A stretch of 64,000 nucleotides of DNA from Sphaerisporangium dianthi (GCF_042654065.1 NZ_JBHSFP010000008.1:242684-306683); one strand, 5' to 3'. Positions 42,650 to 52,346 are shown, counted from the first letter of the stretch. A program made the numbers and translations. The notes: a model not told the origin generated them from the letters alone.

Positions 42650-43693
42650 ATGCCACGGCGAGGTCGTTCCGAGCGCGCCACCTTGGCGGACGTCGCCCGA
42701 CTGGCCGGCGTCTCGCCGACGACCGCCTCGAAGGTCCTCAACGGGCGCACCGATGTGGGGGCGAAAACGCGCGAGCTCGTCCTCAGCGTCATGGCCGAGA
42801 TCGGCTACACGCCGACGGCGGCGCGACACGAGCGGCCAAGGGTCCAGGCCCTCATCACCATGCTCGACATCGTGGAGTCCCGTTATGCCGGGACGGTGCT
42901 GAAAGGCATTCTCGTGGCCGCGAGCTCCGCTGAGGCCGAGCTCCTGCTTCGCCTGCCGGCCCGGGAGCCGATCAGCACGAGCCCCACGGCGGCCCGTACC
43001 TGGCTGGCGGAGCAGAAGGCGTCCGGCGTCGCCGGCATCATCGCGCTCGCCGTCGCCGTGCCCGGCTCGGTGCTCACGGCCGCGGAGGATCTCGAGGTGC
43101 CCGTCGTCACGATCGACCCGATCGACACGACCGAATCACGTGTCGTCAGCATCGGCTCCACCAACTGGGCGGGCGGTCGCTCGGCGACCGAGCACGTCAT
43201 CAGGCTCGGCCACCGCAGGATCGCCTGGATCGGCGGCCCGCTCGGCTCCGCCCCCTCGGTGGAACGCTTCCACGGGTACCAGGCCGCGCTCGACTCGGCC
43301 GGCATCACGCCGGACCGCGCACTGGTCCGCCACGAGGCGTTCTCCGTCGAGGCGGGACTGCGGCACGGCCACGACATCCTCGCGCTCGACGAGCGGCCGA
43401 CCGCGATCGTCGCGGGCAACGACGAGATCGCCGTCGGGATCCTGGCCGCGGCCAAGGAGCTTCACATCACCGTCCCGGGCGAGCTGTCGGTCACCGGGTT
43501 CGACGACACGCCGCAGACCCAGTGGATCACTCCCCGCCTCACGTCCGTCCGGCAGCCGCTCGTCGGCATGGGCCGGATGGCCGTGGAGACCGTCCTCGCC
43601 ATGGCGGACGGCGTCCAGCCCGCCTCCCGGCACCTCCAGCTGGCGACGACCCTCAGCGTCCGCGACTCGACGGGCCCCGTCCCGTCGTCCTGA
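42650..43693 (+). CDS. LacI-family regulator of the GH39 importer operon
   Basis: 347 residues from ATG 42650 (aaggag site). The DNA-binding domain is ATLADVARLAGVSPTTASKV, hinge following, then a sugar-binding core with STNWAGGRSATEHVIRLGHRR and FDDTPQTQWITPRLTSVRQP. It is divergent from the importer operon, with paired operators in the gap. It most likely represses that operon until its oligosaccharide is present. Confidence 0.93.
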   Translation: MPRRGRSERATLADVARLAGVSPTTASKVLNGRTDVGAKTRELVLSVMAEIGYTPTAARHERPRVQALITMLDIVESRYAGTVLKGILVAASSAEAELLLRLPAREPISTSPTAARTWLAEQKASGVAGIIALAVAVPGSVLTAAEDLEVPVVTIDPIDTTESRVVSIGSTNWAGGRSATEHVIRLGHRRIAWIGGPLGSAPSVERFHGYQAALDSAGITPDRALVRHEAFSVEAGLRHGHDILALDERPTAIVAGNDEIAVGILAAAKELHITVPGELSVTGFDDTPQTQWITPRLTSVRQPLVGMGRMAVETVLAMADGVQPASRHLQLATTLSVRDSTGPVPSS

Positions 43694-43787
43694 TCCCCGC
43701 TGGCCCGCACCCCGGTCTGAGCCGGTGAGGCGGCCGATCCGGCGGAACGGCGCAGGCGCGCGGACCTCGGCGCGTCCGAAAGGAGTC

Positions 43788-43815
43788 TTGACACGGCGGA
43801 CCGGATCGATAAAGT
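43788..43815 (+). promoter_or_regulatory. Promoter of the GH51-LacI operon
   Basis: TTGACA (43788-43793) and TAAAGT (43810-43815) are 16 bases apart. The -10 region runs into the operator palindrome, giving a simple way for a repressor to block it. Confidence 0.5.
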
Positions 43816-43817
43816 GG

Positions 43818-43853
43818 CCTCACTTTACCGATCCATGGATCGGTAAAGTGAGG
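43818..43853. promoter_or_regulatory. 36-bp perfect palindrome operator upstream of GH51
   Basis: The sequence is self-complementary over 36 bases, centred on CCATGG; each arm carries CCTCACTTTACCGATCC. A third, imperfect arm copy lies at 43803-43819 overlapping the -10 region. The best candidate ligand is the LacI protein encoded at 45509. Confidence 0.75.
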
Positions 43854-43982
43854 TGCGCCTCACCGTCTCGCTTCATCGGTCGCACCGAGGCGCGAGCCGC
43901 CATCGAGCCGCGAGGCCGGCGCCGACCGCCCCTCCGGCATCGACCACTTCACCCGACTCCACTGAACGCAAGGTGTTCATAG

Positions 43983-45512
43983 ATGACCGACCAGGTTGTG
44001 ACCGCCATCCTCAACCTCGACGTCCCGGGCCCGGTGATCAGCCGGCACCTGTACGGGCACTTCGCCGAGCACCTGGGGCGCTGCATCTACGGCGGCTTCT
44101 ACGTGGGCGAGGACAGCGACATTCCCAACGCGGGCGGGATCCGCCTGGACGTGGTGGAAGCGCTGCGGGCGCTGAACATCCCGAACCTGCGCTGGCCGGG
44201 CGGCTGCTTCGCCGACGAGTACCACTGGATGGACGGCATCGGCCCCAAGGACGCGCGTCCGGCGATGGTCAACACCCACTGGGGCAACGTCGAGGAGAAC
44301 AACCACTTCGGGACGCACGAGTTCATGGCCCTGTGCGAGCTGCTCGGCGCGGAGCCCTACATCAGCGGCAACGTCGGCTCCGGCACGGTCAGGGAGATGA
44401 GCGACTGGGTGGAGTACCTCACCCGCGAAGGCGACTCGCCGATGGTGCGCCTCCGCAAGGCCAACGGCCGTGAGGAGCCCTGGCGGGTGCGTTTCTGGGG
44501 GCTCGGCAACGAGGCGTGGGGCTGCGGCGGTCACATGTCGGCGGAGCAGTACGCGGCCGAGGCCCGCCGGTTCGGCACCTACTCCCGCGACCACGGCGAC
44601 AACAAGCTCTACCGCATCGCCGCGGGCGCGAACGCGGGCGACTACTCCTGGACCGAGACGCTGATGAAGCAGCTGGGCGGCCTGGGCTGCGCGTACCGGC
44701 CCGCCGCGTTCATGCAGGCGCTGTCGCTGCACTACTACACGATCCCGGGCACCTGGCAGGACAAGGGCGACGCGACGGTGTTCGACACCGGCGACTACTA
44801 CCGCACCATGGCCGCGGCGGCGCGCGTCGACGAGCTCATCACCGGCCACTCCACCATCATGGACTGCTACGACCCCGGCAAGAACGCAGGCCTGGTGCTG
44901 GACGAGTGGGGGACCTGGTGGAACGTCGAGCCGGGCACCAACCCCGGCTTCCTCTACCAGCAGAACACCCTCCGCGACGCGCTGGTCGCGAGCGTGCACT
45001 TCGACATCTTCCACCGGCACGCCGACCGCCTCATCATGGCCAACATCGCGCAGACCGTGAACGTGCTCCAGGCCATGATCCTCACCGACCCCGACTCCGG
45101 CGCGCTCGTCCTGACGCCCACCTACCACGTGTTCGAGATGAACAAGAAGCACCAGGACGCCGCCTCGCTGCGGATCGACCTCCCGGGCGGAGTCCCCGTC
45201 CGGGAGGTCGATTCGGGGCGGCTCGAGACCGTCTCGATGTCGGCCAGCCGCAAGGACGGCCGGGTGCTCATCTCGCTGTCCAACCTGGACACGGCCGAGG
45301 CCGCCGACGTCGAACTGGACCTGCGCGGCGGCGCCCTGACCGAGGTGAGCTCCCGCATCCTGACCGCCGGCGTACCGCAGGACCACAACACCCCCGAGGC
45401 GCCGGGCACCATCGCTCCGCGCGTCCACGAGCAGGTCACCGCCACGGCCTCCGGGCTGCGCGTGCACCTGCCCGTCCACTCCTTCGTCACCGTGGAGGGA
45501 CGGCTGGGGTGA
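43983..45512 (+). CDS. GH51 alpha-L-arabinofuranosidase
   Basis: 509 residues without a signal peptide. GH51 pattern: HLYGHFAEHLGRCIYGG, LRWPGGCFAD, acid/base Glu177 in GLGNEAWGCGG and nucleophile Glu308 in VLDEWGTWW, with a C-terminal beta-sandwich. It releases arabinofuranose from imported arabinoxylan or arabinan fragments. A strong promoter and a 36-bp palindrome lie upstream, and a LacI gene overlaps its 3' end. Confidence 0.96.
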   Translation: MTDQVVTAILNLDVPGPVISRHLYGHFAEHLGRCIYGGFYVGEDSDIPNAGGIRLDVVEALRALNIPNLRWPGGCFADEYHWMDGIGPKDARPAMVNTHWGNVEENNHFGTHEFMALCELLGAEPYISGNVGSGTVREMSDWVEYLTREGDSPMVRLRKANGREEPWRVRFWGLGNEAWGCGGHMSAEQYAAEARRFGTYSRDHGDNKLYRIAAGANAGDYSWTETLMKQLGGLGCAYRPAAFMQALSLHYYTIPGTWQDKGDATVFDTGDYYRTMAAAARVDELITGHSTIMDCYDPGKNAGLVLDEWGTWWNVEPGTNPGFLYQQNTLRDALVASVHFDIFHRHADRLIMANIAQTVNVLQAMILTDPDSGALVLTPTYHVFEMNKKHQDAASLRIDLPGGVPVREVDSGRLETVSMSASRKDGRVLISLSNLDTAEAADVELDLRGGALTEVSSRILTAGVPQDHNTPEAPGTIAPRVHEQVTATASGLRVHLPVHSFVTVEGRLG

Positions 45513-46531
45513 GCCAGAACGCGGGGCACGGCATGGTGACCATGAACGACGTCGCCCGGCTGGCCGGGGTGTCGAAGATGACCGTCTCCAATGTGGTCAA
45601 CAACCGGGACGGGGTCGGCGACGTTGTCCGGCAGCGCGTGCTGGAGGCCATCCGCCGGTCGGGCTACCGCGTCAACGTCTCCGCCCGCACCCTGAAGTCC
45701 GGGCGGACCGGCGTCATCGGCCTGGCCGTGCCCGAGATCGGGCTTCCCTATTTCGGCCACCTGGCCGCCCACGTGATCGAGGCGGCCGGGCGGCAGGGGT
45801 TCCACGTCTCGATCGAGCAGACCGGCGCGGCGGCGGCCGGAGAGGCCGACGCCATCGCCCACTCCCGCACCCTGCACTTCGACGGCCTGATCCTCAGCGC
45901 GGTCGCGCTCGACCGGCCGGACGAACAGCTGGGCGACGCCGGCTACCCCCTCGTCATGCTCGGCGAGCAGGACTTCGGCGGCCGCTTCGACCACGTCGCC
46001 ATGCCCAACGAGGAAGGCACGAAAGCCGCGACCGCCCACCTGGCCGACCAGGGATGCCGCCGCATCGCGATCGTCACCGGCAGGGTCCTCGACGACGTGA
46101 ACATGGTGACGCGCCGCTACCGCGGCTATCTCGCCGCGCTCGCCGAACGCGGCCTGGACGCCGATCCGCCTCTGCTCTTCCCTCTGAACGACGCGAGCAT
46201 GGAAGCCGGCCGCGACGCGGCCTGCCGCATGGTCGACTCAGGGCTGGAGATCGACGGGGTGGTCGCGGTGACCGACACCGTCGCCCTCGGCGTCCTGCGC
46301 GGCCTGGCCGACCGCGGTCTGCGGGTTCCCGGCGACGTCCGCCTCATCGGCTTCGACGACGTGCCCGAATCCAGGTTCATCGTGCCCTCGCTGTCCACCG
46401 TGGCGCCGGACCACCGATGGATGGCCGAACGGGCCGTCGAGCTGGTGGCCGAGCGCATCCGCGCGCCCCTTCGCCCGACCGGCCGGTACGTCGCTCCCTT
46501 CGAGCTCATGATCCGCGAATCGACGCGCTGA
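45509..46531 (+). CDS. LacI-family regulator, co-transcribed with GH51
   Basis: 340 residues from GTG 45509, overlapping the GH51 stop by 4 bases. Helix-turn-helix VTMNDVARLAGVSKMTVSNV; sensor domain with DTVALGVLRGLADRGLRVPG and GFDDVPESRFIVPSLSTVAP. It probably represses its own operon through the palindrome at 43818 and may control the convergent importer genes to its right. Confidence 0.93.
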   Translation: MSQNAGHGMVTMNDVARLAGVSKMTVSNVVNNRDGVGDVVRQRVLEAIRRSGYRVNVSARTLKSGRTGVIGLAVPEIGLPYFGHLAAHVIEAAGRQGFHVSIEQTGAAAAGEADAIAHSRTLHFDGLILSAVALDRPDEQLGDAGYPLVMLGEQDFGGRFDHVAMPNEEGTKAATAHLADQGCRRIAIVTGRVLDDVNMVTRRYRGYLAALAERGLDADPPLLFPLNDASMEAGRDAACRMVDSGLEIDGVVAVTDTVALGVLRGLADRGLRVPGDVRLIGFDDVPESRFIVPSLSTVAPDHRWMAERAVELVAERIRAPLRPTGRYVAPFELMIRESTR

Positions 46532-46561
46532 ACGGTCCGGGTGAGGCGTTCCCGATCCGGT

Positions 46562-46595
46562 CCGCCGATCGCCGCCGGCAGGCGGCGATCGGCGG
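46562..46595. terminator. 15-bp stem bidirectional terminator
   Basis: CCGCCGATCGCCGCC (46562-46576), loop GGCA, and its exact complement (46581-46595). It sits between the convergent LacI and permease genes. Confidence 0.75.
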
Positions 46596-46629
46596 GTGAG
46601 CGGGGGCCGGATGGGGGAGCGGGCAGGGG

Positions 46630-47511
46630 CTACCTCAGGCCTCCGACGGACAGGCCGCCGCGCCAGTGCCGCTGGAGGGTGAAGAAGGCGATGATCAGGG
46701 GGATCACCGACACGAGGGCGCCCATGATGATGAGGCTCCAGAGGGAGGTGCTGCCCGAGTTGTTCGCCGAGGCGATGCCCTGCCAGACGCCCAGTCCCAC
46801 CGTGACCGGGAACAGGCGGTTGTCGGAGAGCATGGCCAGGGGGAGGAAGTAGTTGTTCCAGGATGCGACGGCGGACAGCAGCAGTACCGTGACCACGGCG
46901 GGGCGCATCAGGGGGAAGGCGACTCGGAGGAACGTGCGCATCTCGCCCGCGCCGTCGACGCGTGCCGCGTCCAGGATCTCGTCGGGGACGGCGTCGCGGG
47001 CGTACACGTGCATCAGGTAGACGCCGAACGGGTTGAGGAGTGACGGGAGGATCACCGCCCAGATCGTGTTCGTCATGCCGAGGCCGGAGAACATGATGAA
47101 GGTGGGGATCACCAGGGCCGTCGCGGGCACCATCAGGGCGCCGAGCATGACCGAGAAGCTGAAGCGCCTGCCGGCGAATCGGTACTTGGCGAACCCGTAG
47201 CCGGCCAGGACGGACAGGACCGTGGCGCCGATGCCGCCCGCCAGGGCGTACAGCGTGGAGTTGAGGATCCACCTGCCGTAGATGCCGCCGTCGTAGGTGA
47301 ACAGCCGGGTGAGGTTCCCGACGTAGTCGATATGGCCGGCGAACCACAGGGTGTTGCCGCCGCCGAACAGGCCGGGCGCGTCTTTGGAGCTGTTGACGAT
47401 GACCCACCAGAACGGCACGAGGAAATACACGACCAGGAAGCCGAGGAGAATCTGCAGCGGGAGGTGGCGTTGCGGCCTGTGGCGTCCGGCGGTGCGGGAG
47501 GGAGCGGCCAT
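46630..47511 (-). CDS. ABC sugar permease, MalG-type
   Basis: 293 residues from ATG 47511 (aggag site). About six transmembrane helices, EAA loop around ILDAARVDGAGEMRTFLRVA, C-terminus LQRHWRGGLSVGG. It overlaps the preceding permease stop by one base. Last gene of the SBP-MalF-MalG operon; no ATPase. Confidence 0.93.
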   Translation of the reverse strand: MAAPSRTAGRHRPQRHLPLQILLGFLVVYFLVPFWWVIVNSSKDAPGLFGGGNTLWFAGHIDYVGNLTRLFTYDGGIYGRWILNSTLYALAGGIGATVLSVLAGYGFAKYRFAGRRFSFSVMLGALMVPATALVIPTFIMFSGLGMTNTIWAVILPSLLNPFGVYLMHVYARDAVPDEILDAARVDGAGEMRTFLRVAFPLMRPAVVTVLLLSAVASWNNYFLPLAMLSDNRLFPVTVGLGVWQGIASANNSGSTSLWSLIIMGALVSVIPLIIAFFTLQRHWRGGLSVGGLR

Positions 47512-48452
47512 CAGAAGAAACTCCTGCGCTTGCGGGTGAAGAAGAGGAAGGCGTAGACGCAGACGAATACGATCCCGCCGAGAGCGAAGGAGATCGCCGA
47601 TCCGTAATTGAAGTTCGCGAGTTTGAACGCCTGCTGGTACGCGTACATGTTGGGGGTGAAATCCGGTCCGATCGTGCCGGCCGCGAGATATCGCAGAATC
47701 TGCGGTTCGTTGAAGAACTGCAGCGTGCCGATGAGCGAGAAGACCAGGATCAGGAGCAGCGCGGGGGCGATCAGCGGGATTTTGATCCGCAGTGCGATCT
47801 GCCGTTTGCCGGCGCCGTCCATGCGGGCGGCCTCGTAGAGCGTCGGATCGATGCCCTGCAGCGCCGCGTACAGAATGATCATGTAGTACCCGACCCACTG
47901 CCAGGTCACCACGTTGATCAGACCGTAGAAGATCAGGCTCTTGCTGAAGACGTCGGGTGCGTCGAGGCCGAACAACCCGAAGATGTCGGTGAGCGGCCCG
48001 AAGCTCCTGCTGTACAGGAACCCCCACATGACCGCCCCGATGACCGTCGGAATGGCGTAGGGGAGGAAGATCATGAGGCGGGAGAAGCGGGTGAACAGCG
48101 ACGTCACGGCATCCAGGATCAGGGCCATCGCGAGCGCGACGATGATCTGCAGCGGGATGGCGACCAGCGAGAAGCGGATGACGAACCACACCCCGGAGAG
48201 GAAACTCGGGTCGGTGAACGCCTTCGCGTAGTTGTCGAGGAAGACGAAGCTGGTGCCGCCGATCAGCTTCTTCTGGAAGAGACTGAGGTACAGCGCGTAC
48301 GCGATCGGCGCGATGAGAAAAGCCAGGAAGACGATCGCGAAGGGCCCGACGAAGAGCCACCCCATGAGGTGCTCACGCAGGCGCACCTTGCCGTAGACCT
48401 TGTGCGTCTTCTCTTGAGTGCGCGGCGCACTCTCCTCGATCAGGAGGGTCAT
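47511..48452 (-). CDS. ABC sugar permease, MalF-type
   Basis: 313 residues with about six transmembrane helices (GPFAIVFLAFLIAPIAYALY near the start) and an EAA loop TLYEAARMDGAGKRQIALRI. It lies 76 bases after the binding-protein gene in the same direction. Close relative in layout to the permease at 40077, suggesting paralogous importers for related oligosaccharides. Confidence 0.93.
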   Translation of the reverse strand: MTLLIEESAPRTQEKTHKVYGKVRLREHLMGWLFVGPFAIVFLAFLIAPIAYALYLSLFQKKLIGGTSFVFLDNYAKAFTDPSFLSGVWFVIRFSLVAIPLQIIVALAMALILDAVTSLFTRFSRLMIFLPYAIPTVIGAVMWGFLYSRSFGPLTDIFGLFGLDAPDVFSKSLIFYGLINVVTWQWVGYYMIILYAALQGIDPTLYEAARMDGAGKRQIALRIKIPLIAPALLLILVFSLIGTLQFFNEPQILRYLAAGTIGPDFTPNMYAYQQAFKLANFNYGSAISFALGGIVFVCVYAFLFFTRKRRSFF

Positions 48453-48528
48453 CTTGGGCTCCGGGATGTGATGCTAGAGGATCGCGGGTGGGCCGGCCGG
48501 CCGAGGACGGCGTGGCCCACCCTTGTCG

Positions 48529-49902
48529 TCACTGAACGGTGAATCCTTGTTCCTTGGCGTACGCGGCCACGTCCTCCTGGAGCTTGTCGGCGGCCTGGGA
48601 GCCGGTGACGGAGCCGTCGATGATCGCGCTGACCTGCTTGGTCATGGCGTCGAAGTAGTACTGGCCGAAGGGGCTGTAGGTGACGCCCTTGTAGCCGTCC
48701 GCCGCGGGGACGTAGACCTCCTTGTTCGCCTGCTGGCCGTCGAAGAACGCCACCTTCGCGTCCACGAACTCGGGGGCCTTGAGCGCCGAGAGGTTGAGCG
48801 GGAAGATGATCTGGTTGGTCCAGCCGTCGGTGAGCGACTCCTTGTCGGCGTAGAAGCCGTACGCCACCTTGGCCGCGAGTTCGGGGTTCTTCGCCTGGCT
48901 CGTCACGGAGAAGGCGGACCCGCCCCAGTTCACGTGCACCGGGTTGGCGGGATCCCACTGCGGGAGCGGCGCCACCGCGAACTTGCCGGTGTCCTTGCCC
49001 TTGCCGACGCCGGCGCCGGTCAGGTAGCCGGGAGCCCAGGCCGCCGAGATGTACGTCGCGTACTTGCCGTTGATCACACCGGAGATGTACTCGGGCGTGA
49101 ACTGGTCCTGCGTGCCGACCAGGCCCTTCTTCGCGAGGCCGCCCCAGTAGTCGAGCACGTCCTTGGAGGGCTGGTCGTTCAGCTTGACGCCGATCGCCTT
49201 CGGCTGCGCCGGGTCATAGGTGAACGGAGCGGCGCCCTTCTGGATCTGCAGCGCCATCGTCAGGGCCGGCACGTTCGAACCGAGATCGCCGAACTTCGGG
49301 CCGCCCGCGTCCTTCACCTTCTGCGCGGCCTGCTCGTACTCGGCCCACGTCTTCGGCGGTGTGATCTTGTACTTGTCGAAGATGTCCTTCCGGTAGATCA
49401 TCGCCAGCGGCCCGCCGTCGACCGGCACGCCGTAGACGGCGTCGCCGACCGAGACGTCCTTCCACGCGCCCTCGCTGTAGTTGGCCTTGACCTTGTCGTA
49501 GCCGAACTTCTTGATGTCGACGAGCGCGTTCTGGATCTGGAAGGTCGGGATGCGGTCCATCTCGACCATGATCACATCGGGTGCGCCGGTGCCCGCCGAG
49601 ATGGCCGTCTGGAACTTCTGGTACTCGTCACCGCCCTGACCGACGTTGGTCCAGCAGATCTGCACCTCGCCGTTCTGCTTGTTGAAGTTGTCGACGACGA
49701 GCTGCATGTTGGGGTACCAGCCCCACATCGTCACGACCGGCAGTTCCTTCTTGGTGATCGTGTTCGTGCAGCTGCTGGCGTTGTTACCGCCCGCGTCGCC
49801 CGCCGCACCGCCTCCGCCCCCGCCTTGGTCGGGGGAGCAGGCGGCAAGCGCGCCCGTGACGGCCAGCAGGGCCGACGCGGCTATCAGGTTTCTTCTCTTC
49901 AT
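48529..49902 (-). CDS. ABC sugar-binding lipoprotein (family 1)
   Basis: 457 residues from ATG 49902 (aagggga site); a longer frame upstream has no ribosome site. Lipobox ALAAC follows a short hydrophobic signal, then a glycine-rich linker and a UgpB-like domain (VVTMWGWYPNMQLVVDNFNK). First gene of the importer operon. The neighbouring esterase and GH51 suggest an acylated arabinoxylan oligosaccharide as ligand. Confidence 0.9.
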   Translation of the reverse strand: MKRRNLIAASALLAVTGALAACSPDQGGGGGGAAGDAGGNNASSCTNTITKKELPVVTMWGWYPNMQLVVDNFNKQNGEVQICWTNVGQGGDEYQKFQTAISAGTGAPDVIMVEMDRIPTFQIQNALVDIKKFGYDKVKANYSEGAWKDVSVGDAVYGVPVDGGPLAMIYRKDIFDKYKITPPKTWAEYEQAAQKVKDAGGPKFGDLGSNVPALTMALQIQKGAAPFTYDPAQPKAIGVKLNDQPSKDVLDYWGGLAKKGLVGTQDQFTPEYISGVINGKYATYISAAWAPGYLTGAGVGKGKDTGKFAVAPLPQWDPANPVHVNWGGSAFSVTSQAKNPELAAKVAYGFYADKESLTDGWTNQIIFPLNLSALKAPEFVDAKVAFFDGQQANKEVYVPAADGYKGVTYSPFGQYYFDAMTKQVSAIIDGSVTGSQAADKLQEDVAAYAKEQGFTVQ

Positions 49903-49976
49903 TGACTTTCCCCTTCGGGATCGCAGCGCACGAAGGTCCATGCGCCACCGTTGAGGCCGAGCGATCGACCGGGACG

Positions 49977-50003
49977 GGGCGCGGGGGCCGAAACCCCGCG
50001 CCC
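49977..50003. terminator. Hairpin between binding-protein and esterase genes
   Basis: GGGCGCGGGG and CCCCGCGCCC pair over 10 bp with a 7-nt loop, in the leader of the binding-protein gene and beyond the esterase end. It may terminate the upstream transcript or attenuate the downstream one. Confidence 0.5.
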
Positions 50004-50052
50004 GGTCCTTCGTGCCGATCCTCAGGTGAACGCCCGGCAGGCTCCCTTGCCC

Positions 50053-50093
50053 GGCGGGCACCACCGGGGCGCGATGCTCCGATGGTGCCCGCC
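50053..50093 (-). terminator. Terminator of the tandem esterase gene
   Basis: GGCGGGCACCA (50053-50063) and TGGTGCCCGCC (50083-50093) form a perfect 11-bp stem 15 bases past the esterase stop. Confidence 0.6.
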
Positions 50094-50108
50094 TGCGACG
50101 GGACCCGC

Positions 50109-52292
50109 CTAGCGCTTGAACAGACGCGGCGCCAGGTCGATGAGGTTCTTCTGCCACACGTCCCAGCCGTGCGGTCCAGGGGTGACCCCGTCGAACTCAT
50201 AGTGGACGCCGAGGGTGTTCATGGTGGTCAGGCCCGCCATGAACGACGGGTACACGAAGTCGGTCACGTCGCCGACGTACACGCGGAACAGCTTGGTCTT
50301 GCTGTTGATCGCCTCCACGTCGACATTGGCGCCGCTGCCGAACCCGGCCGAGAACGCCGCGACGTAGGCGAACTCACCCGGGTAGGCCTTGAGCACGCCG
50401 ATCGCCTGTCCACCGCCCATCGAGAGGCCGGCGAGGGCCTGCCGCGACGGGTCGCTGGAGATGTGGTAGCCGGCGCGGGCCGCGGGAACGATGTTCTCCA
50501 GCAGTTCCTTGTTGAAGTTGGACGAGTTGCCGTTGCCCATCACGACCACCATCGGCACCAGGTCCCCGTCGAGGAACTGGTGGTCGAGGATCTGCTTGGC
50601 CCGTCCCATCTCGGTCCAGTCGGTGTAGTTCTGGCCGCTGCCGTGCTGGAGGTAGAGGACGGGGTAGGGCTCCGCGCGGTCGGGGTCGTAGCCGGGCGGG
50701 GTCCACACCAGCGCGGTCCTGTCCTGGTTCGCCACGGTGCTCCGGTACGTCAGACTCTCGACCTTGCCGCCTTGACCGGCGGGAACGTCGGACAGCAGGC
50801 GCGACCTCTCGCCGGGGATGAGGAACGTGCTCCAGGCCGCCTCGGTGGTGATCTTCGTCGGGTTCGACGCGTCCTTGACGCCCACCCGGTCCACGATCCA
50901 CCGGTAGTAGTAGAACCACGGGTCCAGCGGACCCACGGTCACCCGCCACCTGTCGCCTTCACGGGACATCGGGACGCGCAGCCAGCTCCCGCCGGGAGCC
51001 GTGTTCGCCCACACCGTGACGTGCTCGGCGTCCTTGAAGTCCGTCGTGGTCTCGAAGGTGACGAAGCCGTCCTTGGTCACGAACGGCGTCGGGGTGGTGC
51101 CGGGCGCCGGCGGGTCGAACCGGCCCTTCAGCGGCCCGTGGCCGGCGCTCGGACCGTGGTCCCGCGCCTTGTGGAACAGCCGCGGCAGGAAATCGATCAG
51201 GTTCTCCTGCCAGGCGCTCCAGGTGCCGCCCGCGTCGGGGTTGACCCCGTCGAACTCGTACGTGACATCGGCGCGCTTCAGCGCCTTCGTCAGGCGGTCG
51301 GTCGCGTTGTACGCGGGATCGGTCACGTTCCCGGTGTACAGACGCACCAGCTTGAGGTCGTGCTTCTTCGCGGGCCCGTGCCCTCCGCCGGCGACCTCGG
51401 TCAGCAGACCGGAGAACGAGCCAGCGTAGGCGAACTGACCCGGGCCGGTCAGGGCGGTGCGCAGCGCCTGCGTCCCGCCGTCTGACACGCCGGCGATGGC
51501 CTGGTGCTCCCGGTCGTGATGGACGCGGTAGGCGTCCCCGACCGCCTTCCGGAGGTCCTTCAGGTCCTTGTCGTCATCCGGCCCGTCGCCGATCACGACC
51601 ACCATCGGCTCGATGGCGCCCTTGGCCGACAGGTTGTCCAGGATCTGCTTGGCGCGACCGAGGTCGAGCCATTCGGTGGCGCTCCTGTCGGCGCCGGACC
51701 GCAGGTACAGCACCGGATACGGCTTGCCGCCCTTGCCGTCCTTGGCGGCGTACCCCGGCGGCGTCCATACCAGAGCCGACCGCTCGGTCCCCTTGGTCCG
51801 GTAGGTCAGGGTGCCGACCTTGCCGCCCTGGCCCTCGGGAGCGTCCGCCAGCAGGGCCGCCGAGTCGCCCGGCACCAGGAAGGTGCTCCAGAGAGGCTTG
51901 GACGCCACGCCGGCGCTGTTCGTCGGGTCCTTCAGGCTCTTGGTGTCGTCGCCCGTGACCTGGTAGTAGTACAGCCCCGGCTTGAGCGGGCCGAGGACCC
52001 CCGACCAGGCGTCGCCCCGGCGGGTGAGACCGAACTCCGCCCAGGCGGAGGAGGGGCCGAAGTTTCCCTCGATGACGACCTGTGACACCTGGCCCATATT
52101 GGCCTGGACATAGGCGGCCGGGACGCTGAACGACGCGTAGCGGTCCTCGGAGACGCTCAGCCACGGTGTGTCCGCCGCCGACGCCGGGAGCGGCGCGAGT
52201 AACATCGACGCGATCGCCATGACTCCAGCGGTGATCACCGCTGAGAGCCGGCGCACGCCCTTGCGGCGCATGCTGCCGTGATACACTTTCAT
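50109..52292 (-). CDS. Secreted tandem CE1-type esterase, first catalytic domain degenerate
   Basis: 727 residues from ATG 52292 (agaagg site). A signal peptide ends near PLPASAA. Two copies of an E-set/CBM48-like domain plus an alpha/beta-hydrolase of the enterochelin-esterase/feruloyl-esterase type follow (about 45-370 and 390-727). The second copy has GLSMGGGQ (Ser624) and PGPHGWDVW (His708), an intact triad. The first has GVSDGGTQ (Ser270) but DAGGTWSAW where the His should be. It probably deacylates xylan (feruloyl or acetyl groups), with the first half structural or binding only. LacI regulator upstream. Confidence 0.85.
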   Translation of the reverse strand: MKVYHGSMRRKGVRRLSAVITAGVMAIASMLLAPLPASAADTPWLSVSEDRYASFSVPAAYVQANMGQVSQVVIEGNFGPSSAWAEFGLTRRGDAWSGVLGPLKPGLYYYQVTGDDTKSLKDPTNSAGVASKPLWSTFLVPGDSAALLADAPEGQGGKVGTLTYRTKGTERSALVWTPPGYAAKDGKGGKPYPVLYLRSGADRSATEWLDLGRAKQILDNLSAKGAIEPMVVVIGDGPDDDKDLKDLRKAVGDAYRVHHDREHQAIAGVSDGGTQALRTALTGPGQFAYAGSFSGLLTEVAGGGHGPAKKHDLKLVRLYTGNVTDPAYNATDRLTKALKRADVTYEFDGVNPDAGGTWSAWQENLIDFLPRLFHKARDHGPSAGHGPLKGRFDPPAPGTTPTPFVTKDGFVTFETTTDFKDAEHVTVWANTAPGGSWLRVPMSREGDRWRVTVGPLDPWFYYYRWIVDRVGVKDASNPTKITTEAAWSTFLIPGERSRLLSDVPAGQGGKVESLTYRSTVANQDRTALVWTPPGYDPDRAEPYPVLYLQHGSGQNYTDWTEMGRAKQILDHQFLDGDLVPMVVVMGNGNSSNFNKELLENIVPAARAGYHISSDPSRQALAGLSMGGGQAIGVLKAYPGEFAYVAAFSAGFGSGANVDVEAINSKTKLFRVYVGDVTDFVYPSFMAGLTTMNTLGVHYEFDGVTPGPHGWDVWQKNLIDLAPRLFKR

Positions 52293-52313
52293 GGAATTCA
52301 CCCTTCTTTCAAT

Positions 52314-52346
52314 GGTCGGCAGCGGATGCGACCCCTCCTGCCGACC
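52314..52346 (-). promoter_or_regulatory. Inverted repeat in the esterase leader
   Basis: GGTCGGCAG (52314-52322) and CTGCCGACC (52338-52346) are perfect 9-bp arms with a 15-nt spacer, 22 bases ahead of the start. Could be an operator or an mRNA hairpin; it resembles none of the other sites here. Confidence 0.35.
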
